DNA of 64,000 bases from Utricularia gibba (Eukaryota > Streptophyta > Magnoliopsida > Lamiales > Lentibulariaceae): positions 1-64,000 of the forward strand of contig CM007992.1 in assembly GCA_002189035.1 (NCBI GenBank), written 5' to 3'. The translations under genes were made by a program, and so were the position numbers. Under the pieces are notes generated by a model. It worked only from the letters and a program-made list of their open reading frames with translations. It was not told where the DNA came from and did not search any database. Positions 46,623 through 58,600 of this stretch are shown here, piece after piece. Position 1 is the first letter of the stretch; every line of letters begins with the position of its first letter.

Positions 46623-47328
46623 TTAGGTGGGCTTGTAGGCGATGAAACTGCATATCTGGACTTGGCGGACGTTGTCGAATCCTATGATTCTAATGTGAGC
46701 ATCGGGGTGTGCCTTCTTTGCCTCCTGCACCTCGGCCAGCACCTGGGACGAGTCTGTGCACCCGAACATGGGAAGCTTCCACATCGTCCAGTACCTGCCG
46801 TCGTAGTACCCTGGCGATTTGTGGTTCTCGCGGTACACAAACGCTTCCTGCGCCACCACCACAAAACGCATTCTAATAGCTGAAAGAAAGAAGAGGCAGG
46901 CATTTATAAATTGGCTACTCACCCCGAGTGTGAATTCGAGGCAAGGGATCAGCTTTAAGCGGAGAAGGTAGTCGACTTGCTTCGCTAGTTGCTCGGGAGT
47001 CAGGTCGGGGAGATAGGACAGAGTTTCGAACTTCTTCAGCCCCACCGTCGGCCAAACCTGCGGAGCGAAACAAGAATACATCAATGTCATGGAGGTGCAC
47101 ATCATAACAACTGCTTCCGAATTCTAGTGGTAGATAGTATACTTTCATGCACTGCACTCTTCCGCCGTTGGTGGCGAGGGAGGTGATGCTGTCATTGGAC
47201 TTCCTGGTGAGAGGGAAACCCCCCACGGACTTCAGGCCAGTGAAGGGGGCCACCATGTTGGCCTGTCCGTGCCCGTGTGTGGCCACAGCGCTGGCGCTCG
47301 CGGTGGAAAAGAGAGTGGAGGTGGCCAT
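46623..47328 (-). CDS. RBCS: RuBisCO small subunit precursor (RBCS), 3 exons
   Basis: Nuclear-encoded small subunit of RuBisCO, imported into chloroplasts. 181 aa. Exons 47328-47143, 47057-46923, 46847-46623; intron 1 lies at the transit peptide/mature border as usual. The transit peptide is Ser/Thr-rich ([15 protein letters not shown] ... NGGRVQCMK), followed by [19 protein letters not shown]. The signature block is [20 protein letters not shown], then [12 protein letters not shown] and FIAYKP. Two oddities: [12 protein letters not shown] where most plants have a Trp (xKWxP), and VQICSF instead of the near-universal VQCISF. All phases close without correction. Confidence 0.97.
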
Positions 47329-47560
47329 CGATCGCTCTCTCCGCAACTAGCAGAAGAGAAGATGGAAATGGGGAGCCGGTGCTTGATTCCCTGGGGCGGT
47401 GGGTTATGTATATGAAGCAGCAGGGCATCCTGGGCCGTAGGATTGGCATCGTGTGGCTCCTAGAAGTGCGTTCCTTATCATGAGCAAGCACCCATCAGCC
47501 ATCCACTTGGTGTCAGGCTGTCAGCACACACAGCACCTTATCCGATCACCCACTAAATGG
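47329..47560 (-). promoter_or_regulatory. RBCS promoter with two I-box cores
   Basis: Reading toward the gene, GATAAGG occurs at 47542-47536 and 47479-47473, about 145-215 bp before the ATG. I-boxes of this sequence are standard light-response elements of RBCS promoters. An ATATACATAA near 47413-47404 is a plausible TATA element. Spacing fits but nothing here proves use. Confidence 0.5.
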
Positions 47561-50500
47561 GAGGTCATAGAAGTGGTTCTCGTACTCTGATGTTACGTTC
47601 TTCGCATCTAAGAAAGCTCCTCTTCAATGACTCCTATTTTTAAAACCCTTTCCAATTCAGTGCTTTTTTTTATTTTTTTAAAGAAAAGGAAATTATTTTC
47701 CCGGTACAACCCATGTGTATAAATCAATTTAGCTGATCAGTGTATAAATAAATACTCATTGTGCAGTGAATGCAACTTCAATTATTTTCATGTGAAATGT
47801 GTTGATGTGTATGTTTTGTAATAAAAGTTACCACGTACATGGGAGACCATTGTGAAAATGGGCCTGCCTCGTTCCGTACAACTTAGAAGCGAACAGACAC
47901 GCGCCATTCAATGGATGTTGGATTGAAAGATGGACATAAGGACGTGCAACCCAAAAATACATTATTGTATGGATGGAATATGGATAATGTATTCTTATGT
48001 GAGAACCCGCTAGAAATGCGAATGGTATGATGCTAGGAGCGCACTGAGCTCCAGACACATATCTGGGAACTGAATTCACCCTCCCTACTTGCGTTTGGGT
48101 TCACATCTGGATCTGAATGAAGGAGCTTGATCATAGTGTAGAATGTCTCTCCCATGTCCTTATCCAGACTTAGATAATTCCTTCCTTGTAGCCTGATGCA
48201 ATTTGATTCAAACTTAATCTTAACACTATGATCATTGGAGCATGCCTATGGGGAATTTTCTTCAATCAAAGGACTTTTGGTTTTGATAGAACGCGGCTAC
48301 ATATGGAAGAAGTTCAATCAGAATACAATCCGCCATCTAACACAATAAATGCATTGATTAAAAAATATCAATCGACCGAAGACACAAGATATTTTAAAAA
48401 ATAAGCGATAAAGTAAGGGTGATCAATTTTCTATTTGAAACAAGAGTGTTGTTGGGCAGGAGTAGTGATCCAACTTGGTAACGGAAATTGGAGCATACGG
48501 GTGCACAAGCTATCGATGTTTTAATTGGATTGCAGGAGAGGGAATCAGGGAACGGTGTGGCACTCTCCGTCTCTCCGTCTCTCTCTCACTGTGCCTGCTT
48601 TCTAAGGGCATAATTTATCAATTCATGGCCCGTGGCTTCAAGTTAAAATAAGGAATAGGAGCAAGATAGCAGCAGCAAAGAGTGAGCCCCAGGTGGAAGG
48701 ATTTAGTGAACAACAAATCGTTGCATGTCCTTGCTTCTGTGGAATGACGACCACTGTTTCTAGACTTCTTTCAACAAAATCCCCCCCATGAAGTAACGCA
48801 TAGCGTGGATGAATTCATTATTCAGGGGAGTGGGTTGTGCTCTGTGTTCATCATCTATTATATAGCATGGACAGGATGATGATTTTCAGTGCAGGACGTT
48901 GATTGGAACAGGCAATGTGAAATTAATTGGATGCTGATTGAATGAATCAGTACACAATTGAACAAAGATGAAGCATTGAAAATTTGAAACACTAGAACAA
49001 AGCAACCATATGACACACTTGAACAACATGACATCTATAAATACTATGACTCCAACTGATGAAAGAAAAGTAAGAATGCTGTAATGCAAGACCGGAAGGA
49101 CTAGTAGTGTGAGTCTTGTTGAATGATGTTACAATCATGTCTCAGACATTACTGGTATTGATATAGTTGGTGATAATGTAGTTACCTTCAACAGTTTCCA
49201 ACATATTCCTGTGTAACATTTCATCAACTACACGCAGACCACCTTAAATTTCCATATCAAGAATGGTATCGAGGGCTTTTGGAAGATGGAACCCAAATCC
49301 CCGTCTTTAAAAACTAACATAACTCATCAACTACACCAACCCCCTTGCCCTTGCCCTACACCATTTTGGATTTCTTTTGTTTTCCAGGGTTGCTGGACGC
49401 CTTGTAATACTTTCACTGCTGCACTTGTTCAACAAAAGAGTATGCTATGGCTCTGAGAATTCAAGACACGGTTTATATCAATCACAAACCCGGCTGGTCG
49501 GTCGGTCAGTTATCCACGACAGCAGCTCATTGTCTTGCCTTCAATATTCAATTCAGAAAACCCAAATCCATAACGCCCAGCACTTGTTAGAATCTGTGCG
49601 TAAGCTCAGTTGCCCACAAACGAAACCACATGCGGTAATTCCCAGTGGCTACTTCTATTTTTATGTATGCTAAAATTTTACAGAGAAAGCTAATTTAACT
49701 TTAGCCTTTCCAGAGCTGCCATACCCCACTTACGTTTTTACATAATAATTTCCAAGTGCGACCTGATTTCATGCTTATTGGATGTGGTGTTGCTTGCCAA
49801 ATCCTTTTTTTTAACCGAAAGTTGAGGTGAGTGAGGTAGCTGCGCCGGTGGAATCTCATTCACTCATTCTCCGCCAGATGGCTTCCTTTCACCACTCACG
49901 TGTCACCTTGCAGACCCTACCGGCTGCTCAACAGAACCAGTTGTGCTCTCCTGTGGAAACAAGGTAAGCTCTTGGTAGCCCTGCTTTCCGCCTCTGCCTC
50001 GTTCCTCAACTCGAGTCCTCCCGGACACCTAAACATTTACCTATCTGTTTCTCGGACGCTCCTCCTCTCTCTCTGCCATTCCCCCAGGGCTGGGTTTCGA
50101 CGCTCGGCCAAAACTCCAACAACCGTTTCTTCTTTGCCTCTCACTTTTTCAGACGTCACATTAATTGCGATCAAGTACTGATATTCAACTGCACTTGTCC
50201 TTTCGCTCCACCTCACTCCGTCTTTTGTTGTATTCCCTGCGGGTTAGAATTTATCCCTCCCTTAACTCCTTTCGTTTTTGTCTTCGATTTCCAGGCTACT
50301 ACGATGAAGCTTTTCGATGGTATCTTAATTTTTTCCTGTTGGGCCTTTTCTCCTATGACAATTTTATTTGCTCTTTGAATGGCTTGGCTTTTCCTTTGTT
50401 TTCCTTTGCATTCCAGCAAGTAGGCTAATTTCCATTGAGAAGATGTGCATAAGCACAAGCAATCGTTATGTTGAATGGCGTTAAATTTTACATCTATAGT

Positions 50501-50664
50501 TGCCTAACCAACGATCATACACTATCATCACTTTCTTCAATGGAAGCACCAGTGGATGTCAAGGGCAAGATTGGCATTATTTTTTTTGTCTTTCAGAATA
50601 GAAAGAACAAAGACTTGGAACCATTATTCCTTAGGATACAAAGCTGTTTATGATCAAAGCCCTA
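47561..50664. other. Large intergenic region and GBF 5' leader
   Basis: 3.1 kb with no gene recognised on either strand. A CTCTCCGTCTCTC simple repeat occurs near 48562-48590. From about 49,880 the sequence becomes pyrimidine-rich and contains a good donor (ACAAG|GTAAGC, 49969-49970), suggesting that the GBF 5' UTR is split by an intron. Confidence 0.45.
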
Positions 50665-52704
50665 ATGGGAACTGGTGAAGCGACTCCTACAAAATCACCT
50701 ACGCCGGCATCATCAGTGCCTGTACGGTGTAGTGTTTGTTTATGTTTCGCCTCAAAAAGAGTGTAAACTTTTAGTTGTTGTCGTTACAGGAAGTATCGTT
50801 GACACCTACCATGCCAGCATACCTTGATTGGTCGAGCCATGTTCAGGTGTTTATGTTTCCATTAGTTCTTTTTGTTTCCCATTTCTTAAGTTATTTTTCC
50901 TTCCAATGGAAAAAAGTGAAAAAGTTGCTGTTTTTCTTATCACTGTAGACTTTATATGGCGCCGGAGCCACCCCTCCTTTCTTTGCTTCAACTCTTGCTT
51001 CTCCCGCGTCACATCCCTATTTGTGGGGAGGCCAGGTTAATACTTAATGGGATAGGAACCTTTTTGTTAGTATGCTCTGTATATTTCTGAATTTCGAATC
51101 ATGTATCATAACTGTTTTCAATTTATCTCAGCATCCCGTAATGGCACCTTATGGTACCCCAGTGCCATATCCAGCTCTATATCCTCATGGTGGAGTCTAT
51201 GCTCATCCTAGTATGGCTCTGGTAATTGAAGCAAGAGTACTGGATCTTTTCCTGAATTGAAGTAGGTCTATAGTTTGATGCTCTGCAATTGAGCGCCATG
51301 AAATGATAGTTCTAAGCAGTGCGGCTTATTGGACTTCAGAAGTCATTTTTATTTCATTTTTTTTAAAAAAAATCGTTTTACAGACTCCTGGTGCAGTACT
51401 TGGTACTTCAGAGCCCGAAACTAGGGAAGCTGAAGGGAGAGAGCAGGCAAGCAAAAAATCTAGGGGGGATCAGTAAGCCACTCAGTTAAAAGCGGGGATG
51501 GTGGGAACACTGCCTCAGGCTCTGGAAATGATGCTGGTACCCAAAGGTGCTTCAGAAAATTCAGTAACTTAATCTCTGTCCTTAGGGAGTTCTGTGCATT
51601 CATTTTTCTCATGGTTAATGTGCTATTTGTCCAATAATTTATTTTTATGGAAAGTGTTGAAACCGGAAGTGGAGGTTCGTCAGATGGAAGTGACAATGAC
51701 AATAACCAGGTGGCTTCTCAGCTTACATTCAAGCCAGTTTTTATTTATTTACATTTTCATGGTGTTTATTCAACGAACAGATTATCATTGCAGGAATTTT
51801 CAGCACCAAAGGGAAAAAGCTTTGACCAAATGCTTGTTGCTGGTAAGTATCTTCAATGCTAACCAAATTTTCTCTTTGTCTGAGCTAATTTATTTTATAG
51901 GGGCAAGTGCGGTAAATAATGGTGCGCCTACTAATCACCAGGCACCAGTGCCTGGCCATGTAGTGGCAGTTCCTGCAACAAATCTTAATATTGGAATGGA
52001 TTTGTGGAATGCCTCTCCTGGTCCGGGGGCTATGAAACTGCATCCTCACCCCCCTGGTGTTTCTCCAGCTGTTGCGTCACCAGGCATTGCCAAAGAGCAA
52101 TGGATTCAAGTATGCCCCGTCTCCTGAAGGAATGAAGTAACTATCATGACTCTCGTTTCTTTTATATTCTTTGAAGAATAATGCAGGGTATCCATGGTTG
52201 CAGGATGAACGTGAACTGAAAAGGCAAAAGCGAAAACAATCTAATCGTGAGTCTGCTAGGAGGTCACGAATGCGTAAGCAAGTATGTGCATTCTAGCTAG
52301 CTTCAAAAATTCATTGGTTTATATAAACCCAGTGGTTTTGTCTTCCGACCTCAGCTTGAGCATTTTAATCCGTTGATGAAGCCTATGTCTTTCTCATTGT
52401 AGGCCGAGTGCGAAGAGCTACAGCACAAGGTGGAAGTGTTAACCAACGAGAACCGTACCTTGCGAGATGAGCTGCAAAGGCTTTCTGTAGAGTGTGAGAA
52501 ACTTGAATCAGAGAATGCCTCCATGAAGGTCGGGTCCACCTTTTTCTTTATTTTTTTTAAATTTCTTTTCCGCTTCATGGTAATGAAATCAACTGCTAGC
52601 TGTGCATGAAACAGGAGGAGCTAACCAGGTTGTGCGGGCCTGAGATGCCGTCTAATTTGGAGAAAAGCAGCTCTCCTTCACGGGAAAATGAAGCTAATAG
52701 TTAG
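50665..52704 (+). CDS. G-box-binding factor, group G bZIP (GBF1-like), 11 exons
   Basis: Nuclear bZIP factor for CACGTG promoters, including RBCS-type light-regulated genes. About 353 aa. Exons 50665-50721, 50790-50846, 50949-51035, 51132-51221, 51384-51546, 51655-51709, 51794-51842, 51901-52109, 52204-52281, 52403-52528, 52615-52704. The N-terminal proline-rich MFMR domain has [19 protein letters not shown] and [20 protein letters not shown]. The basic region is [20 protein letters not shown] (N-x7-R present) with leucine zipper positions from [12 protein letters not shown] to LESENASM. One G is missing in the G6 run at 51463-51468; restoring it removes a TAA and closes the phase. Confidence 0.93.
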
Positions 52705-53763
52705 AAGAGGGAAATTCTGTAGTCGAATGAGATGTACGAATACTGGTGCTGCGTGGTGTGAAGAAGCCATCTTCTGCCCATTGCAACTCCCATTCGATGT
52801 ACGAATTCACCAAGGTGTTGTAATGATTCTGATTTTCATATATACAGCCATTCATGCCTTACAATTTCCAAGAAGCCCTTTTCACTTGTTACGTGTTCTT
52901 CAAGTCATGGTGCACAGGCTCACCAATTACTAGAGATACCGATGGCACAAGATGATGCCATTTGCCCACAAATATGAGGCATTGTTACACTGGAAACTAC
53001 ACATATGAGACTTTCCACTCGTAGCAGACTGTAAGAACAAGGCGGAATCTTTTCGAAACGCAACGTAAAAGGTAACGGCAGGCCCGCTTTGATATGGCAA
53101 GGTGGTCAGCGGATTCAAGGGAAATATCCATACGTGTTTTGCTTGCTATGCGCTCGGCATGTTTGTCCAGCTCGCTTCACATTCGTATTAGTGAGCAAAC
53201 TGTGCATTAAATGAACAAGCTTAGGGTCTGCGTTGCACGGTGAGAATTGTTTAAGAGTTGCAAATACACAATGATTGGCACTTGATGAATGACATCGTAC
53301 TCATGACTGGAGAGAGAAATACACGAGAAATGAAAAAAATCTTGTTTAGGATGGAAATCGGGAAAGCAAAAGGAAAATTTCGCCAACCAGGATACTACTA
53401 CAAGAGAGGTATTTGGCTCAAACCAGTTCCTTGTGTCGCCCAGGCTAGGGCAGGATGACAAACAGGATACCGACCGTCATACAGACCAATCAAACCACAC
53501 CCTTCGTGTCACGAGCTGACGCCAAGTGATCCTGCACAACAAAGTGATGCAGAAAAGGTCTACAAGAATTGTTAAAGAAAATGCCATTGGCAATCAAGAA
53601 GACCTGATAAAGAAGAAAATAAAAAAATATATATTTCAAAACGATTCATCTTCACAGAAAAATTGCATCATAGGCTGGCAAGGAAACAGTGTAAATCATG
53701 TCTATATGCAAAAGATCCATCGGTGAAAAGTATCCAGTTGACGAAAGAAAATGCACATGACAC
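52705..53763. other. Convergent 3' region of GBF and the 54 kb gene
   Basis: About 1.06 kb between two convergent stops; no further gene recognised. Confidence 0.4.
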
Positions 53764-54719
53764 TCACCGAGATAAAATCAAATGCTTTTGTCTCATCTCT
53801 TTTTGAGCCATTCGATAGTGAAGTTGGAGGCTACATAGCCATACTGAGATTAAGAATATCAGGAAGACAGCTGTAATCAAACACTTGTAGATGTCACAAT
53901 GAGTTTGCAGAATTTTTTCTTCACGAGTTCTGTGCGCAGATGCCAAAGAAGTGTTTTCCCCAAACGTTTCTAACTGCAATGTGCTGGTATTAGGACCTGC
54001 TTAGCAGAACCTGCGCTTTCTGAGAACCGAGAAGCATCCAGACGATGCTCAGAGTTTAATCCTGCATGTTCATCAATATAATCACTTTTCCTAGACCAAT
54101 GAGCGTTGAAGACCTGGGCTTTTGATACTCCGGCCATCACCATTTTTCTGTAGCTTAGAGGCATAACTTAAAACTACACTACTCAACCCTTGTTTAGTTG
54201 TAGCAGATCCAAAATCAACGAATTCACTAGCCAATAAATGACCTTTTTTTCCTCAAATAGCACTTCGTAATAGGCATTTCCAAATCCCTGAATCCCATTA
54301 CGTAGGCTACTTTCAGTGGGTGCAAGTGTTCCATCATCCGAAGAAGACAACACAGAAAATGCGAGCAGCCTTGTTCAACGCTTCAGCTTTCAGAGGACCG
54401 GCTTCGCCTTCGTAGTGGATTGAAGGACGTATAGCCACACAATTCCGTCTCAGCCCTCTTTTAAATTCAGCACCCGACTTAACACTACACAGTAAAATGA
54501 TCAACATGACACTGCACTGACACAAGTGAAAATGGCATTTCCATTTGAAAGGAGAAAACATAGGCGGATGAGAAATGGAACGGCTTATGAAACGATCATC
54601 ATTATGTCTAAAAAGGATAGTAAAAAAAAAGCAACAGAGCACACGTTTATCTCTCCAAACTCTAGACAAGTGATTACTAGTGGATCACCTACCCTCTTAA
54701 GAACATCGTTAATCTCCAT
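53764..54719 (-). CDS. Unrecognised tail-anchored plant protein, frame-broken
   Basis: I do not recognise the family. A short first exon 54719-54693 (MEINDVLKR) appears to join 54477-53764 in phase 0. Coherent peptide blocks in order: SGAEFKRGLRRNCVAIRPSI, HYEGEAGPLKAEALNKAAR, SSSDDGTLAPTESSLRNGIQ, GFGNAYYEVLFEEKK, ASEFVDFGSATTKQGLSSVV, KAQVFNAHWSRKSDYIDEHA, and a final membrane helix CLITAVFLIFLISVWLC followed by a basic tail. They fall in different frames, with breaks at homopolymers near 54356, 54244, 54143 and a further one near 54002. About 248 aa if joined. The single C-terminal helix with a short tail suggests a tail anchor. Coding character is inferred from the long ordered blocks, not from homology. 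Confidence 0.55.
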
Positions 54720-55659
54720 CAAGTGGGAATGAAGAGAAAGCCATCACATTGGAGCAACTAGAACTCCACTAAGTACACCTATGCAAGGATGAAGCTTGAT
54801 CATGGGATAGGCGACTTACTTGTAAGCAGAAAAAGGCTAAAGAAGAAATAAAGGACCTTTAATTATTTTTGGTTTTAAAGTGAAAGTTAAATTACCTAAA
54901 CCCAATACTTGGTCTTAAATAAAAGAACGAGTGAGGGCTTTAATTTAATTAAAGATATTTTGATGTTTTTATCCTTAAATAAAAGGTGCACTTATTTATC
55001 TTTTCGAATATTAATCAATTTATCTCATCGACAATTGTTGATTTTTTTAAAAACAGAAACAATAGACAAAATAAACAAACATTCGAAACTATGTAAAAAA
55101 TGAATCATGATTTAGAATAATTATAAATATTTAATTCACCAATAAAATCCATATATATATGTATAATACACATAAATGAATATATGATTTATCATTTTTT
55201 TCTAACATTACTTACTCATCATTTTTATAGTAAGACAATCTTTTATGTAAAACCTCTTTGATTTTATTCAAAACCTTTGCATGCAATCTATCAAAATCTC
55301 TTTATGTGCGAAGAGCGCAGCAAATCACAAGTCTCGTCTGAGGTCGCTGCATCGATCATTTTCGAGCTTCGGTAGACTCGACTCGAGGGGCCTCCTGCTG
55401 TGCTCCATTCCTCTCCTCCTAATTTTGCCTCCAAATCAAAAGTACACAAAGAACAGTGTGGGTAATCGAATCGATTAACCCATCTCTTTCTTATTTAATT
55501 ATGTATATATTTCTATATTCCGAGGGGCTAATTCTCCTCCCTTTGCTTCATGGGCAACCTTAAGCTTTCAGCCTTCAAGCAATTGATAAATTCCAGTCTT
55601 GGCGGAGTGCGCATCCATTAATCAGTGGGGACTGCAACAAATACCATAACGCTGCTGAA
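54720..55659. other. AT-rich divergent intergenic region
   Basis: Between two divergent starts. 54,830-55,270 is strongly AT-rich, with runs such as TATATATATGTATAATA near 55152, and may serve as a scaffold-attachment-like segment. No gene seen. Confidence 0.45.
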
Positions 55660-58600
55660 ATGTCATCCGTCGAAGATGAGGAGTCGCGTCGCCGGAGGAT
55701 GGAAGTTGCCCTAGAGGTCAAATCCCTCCGCCGCATAGTCAGTGCTTATCTAAAGTACGGACTTCTTTTCCGCTCGTGCTGATAATTTCTTCACCGGCCT
55801 TTTCTTTTTAACATGTTCTGGCTGCAGCGGTTTTATCCATTGACTCTTTTGGTCATGCAGCTATCCAGAGGCTGCTGAAGAAGACATTAAACGCTATGAA
55901 GGATCCTTCAAGAAGATTCCCTTACCTCACAAGGTTCTCTCATTCTCCTCTTTTTTTTTCAGCGTCTTGTTTTGAGAAAATGTATGGTTTAACTGCCGCG
56001 TGTTTATCCTGTAACGTGCTTTTCTAAAGATACACTTTTTTACAGTACAGCGGTACAGAACAGAAGAAAATAAAAATTTCATAAAAGGGAAACACACCCT
56101 AAGAATGCAACATATATTATGTGCATGCTGGTAGGGATGAAGATCATGAGAATAGCACCATTTTGTTCCTTTTATGTGTGTGGAATATTATTGGCAATTG
56201 ACTAGTCATTCTGTTTATGCTGGTGGCATTCTGAAGACTCTGCTATCACATCTTCCCCTCAAGTTTCAGAGATTAAGATGGTAAACCGAGTGACCATTTT
56301 CTTTGTTTTCCATAGTTGAAATTTTTTTTTCACATCAAGACCTCATTTTGTTTGATTATTTATCTTTTTGGAAGGTTTTACTGCATGAAATTATCTACAC
56401 AACCTGCATTTTTGCATGCATGAATTTTCTCTTCATAGGGGTTTTTTCCTGGGATATGAACAATTTCTTGCAGGTGCGTTGCTCAAAATTCCTATTTCAT
56501 CTTTGAAATGCTTAAGGTGATTTGTTGGTTATAATCCTCTCTCATTTCCACTTTGTACCTGATGCACTTCATAGAAATTATTTATATTTTATGAGAAGCC
56601 ATCTGCTGCTTACTGCGATACAGGAATTTGAACCCCCTCTGGATATGAGTGCTGACGCTTATGATTGTGAAGATAAAGTCCGGGAGAATGTGTCGGATCC
56701 ACATTATGAAGGATTAGATTCTCAAGAAAATTTGGGTGATTTGACGAATAAGGTTCTGTAATCGGCATTCATTATAATGTGAATACTTTTTTAGTAAGTG
56801 TTAATATTTTGTTCATTATATCATGAAATTCTGAGATCTGTAGATTGAACATCGAGATCAGTTTGAAAAGAACATTTTGAGGAACTCTTATGTGCCCTGT
56901 GTGAGTGATCCGAAGGTAGGCACTAAATCCATTTGCTTTTATATTTCAGGTTTTCTTTTTTTTTTTCCCAGTAACACCGTAGCCGTCTGGACAAACCTCA
57001 CTTTGATTATGTGGATAAAAAGCGTAAACAGATCGGATTGTGATCAATTCGAAGAATCTCACTCTGTTTTGCATTAGTTTTAGGTTTTCTGGTCAATAAA
57101 AATGCATAATTGAAAGAATAACACATATCAGGACATAAATCAGTCATAGACAGGCATGCAACCTTCATGTGTAAATTGTAGGTTAATTAGCAGCCAAGGT
57201 TCTTCCTCTGCCAAAAATTTCAGGGAATTCTATATAGGCTTTTGCAATGAGAGGATGATTTTGCGCTCTTTGCACATCAGATTTGAGAGAATCTCAAATC
57301 TATGCGTTCACTTGGTTTTTTTTTGAACCTGGAACATTGCATTATAAAATTTTCTCATTAGTGTTATTTGTAAATTTCCGGGAGATATCTGCTATCTTCT
57401 GAGTATGCCATGTTATGTGTTCACATCACTTATCCTCATCTTTCAGTTATCACCATCGCCAGATTGGTTAGATCCATCCTTGCAGCTTCGAGTACCTTTA
57501 GCGGATGTTGACAAGGTTTGTTCTTCATTTTGCGCTTACACTCAAAACTGTTGTAAGGATCTAATGCCTTTTTGCCTGAGTTTTTGTAAAATGGTAGATT
57601 TTTTTTTTCATATTACACTGGTCATCCTTTCCAGAATAATTGCGATGTTTTTTTCACTAATGTAATGCAAAATAATAGTCACCTATTTTATATTTCTCAT
57701 TTGGTTGTATTCTTAACATGATCTTTATATATGGCTTTTTATTGCTTCAAACGAAAAATCTTTTTAGGATTATTGGGACCTGGGAGATTGCTATAACCAG
57801 GGTACACTTTCTTATAATAGGTTCGAAGCATTATTCGAAATATTGTCAGAGACTGGGCAGCAGAGGTATCACTGCAATTTAAAAACTTTGAAGATTTAGT
57901 TTTTAATAATATACTGTTATGTACACGGGGAGGTACTCATTCATTATTTTCTGCATCGAGTTCAGGGTCAGAAAGAACGCGATGAGTGTTTTAAGCCAAT
58001 TCTTGACGAACTTGAGCGAATTTATCCACAGCGTTCTGGTGAAAGGTGTGCTACCTTCCCCTTCCTGTTCAACCATATTGTTGGCATCTTGTCGTCAAAG
58101 TAATTCAGTGTTTTATCCAAATGCTATTTTTTTTTTATTTCTCCTTGGGCAGCCCTCCAACGTGTTTAGTCCCAGGGGCAGGACTAGGCAGACTGGCACT
58201 AGAAATTTCGTGTTTGGGTAATCTAAAAATCGGAATAGTTTGAGAATTTTTCTGTTTTTTTATTTTCTAGAATTGTAATAATAAGATATATATATATATA
58301 TCATGTTCCAGCTGATCAAATATATATATATGTATCATGTTCCAGGTTTTGTAAGCCAAGGAAATGAATTCTCTTACTACATGATGATATGCTCCAGCTT
58401 TATTCTGAACAAGTAAGAGATTCGCTATGTTTTTTGTCAATCCTTTTTTTTTGTATAATAGGTAAAGCCTCATGGTCTAAAACATACAATTTGTTATCAA
58501 TTTTTTTTTTTGAATTAGGTCTCAGGAAATTAATGAGTGGACTATATACCCATGGATACACAATAATTGTAATTCACTTTCAGACAGTGATCAGCTTCGC

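Noticed and set aside
46922-46924. Missing G at the RBCS intron 2 donor
   Set aside because: On recount there are four G bases (GGG|GTGAGT) and exon 2 is 135 nt, exactly in phase; RBCS is intact.
56439-56473. Candidate exon 4 of the carnosine N-methyltransferase-like gene (WGFFLGYEQF or VFSWDMNNF)
   Set aside because: It breaks the phase. The next segment, 56474-56516, gives CVAQNSYFIFEMLK in perfect phase and matches the family.
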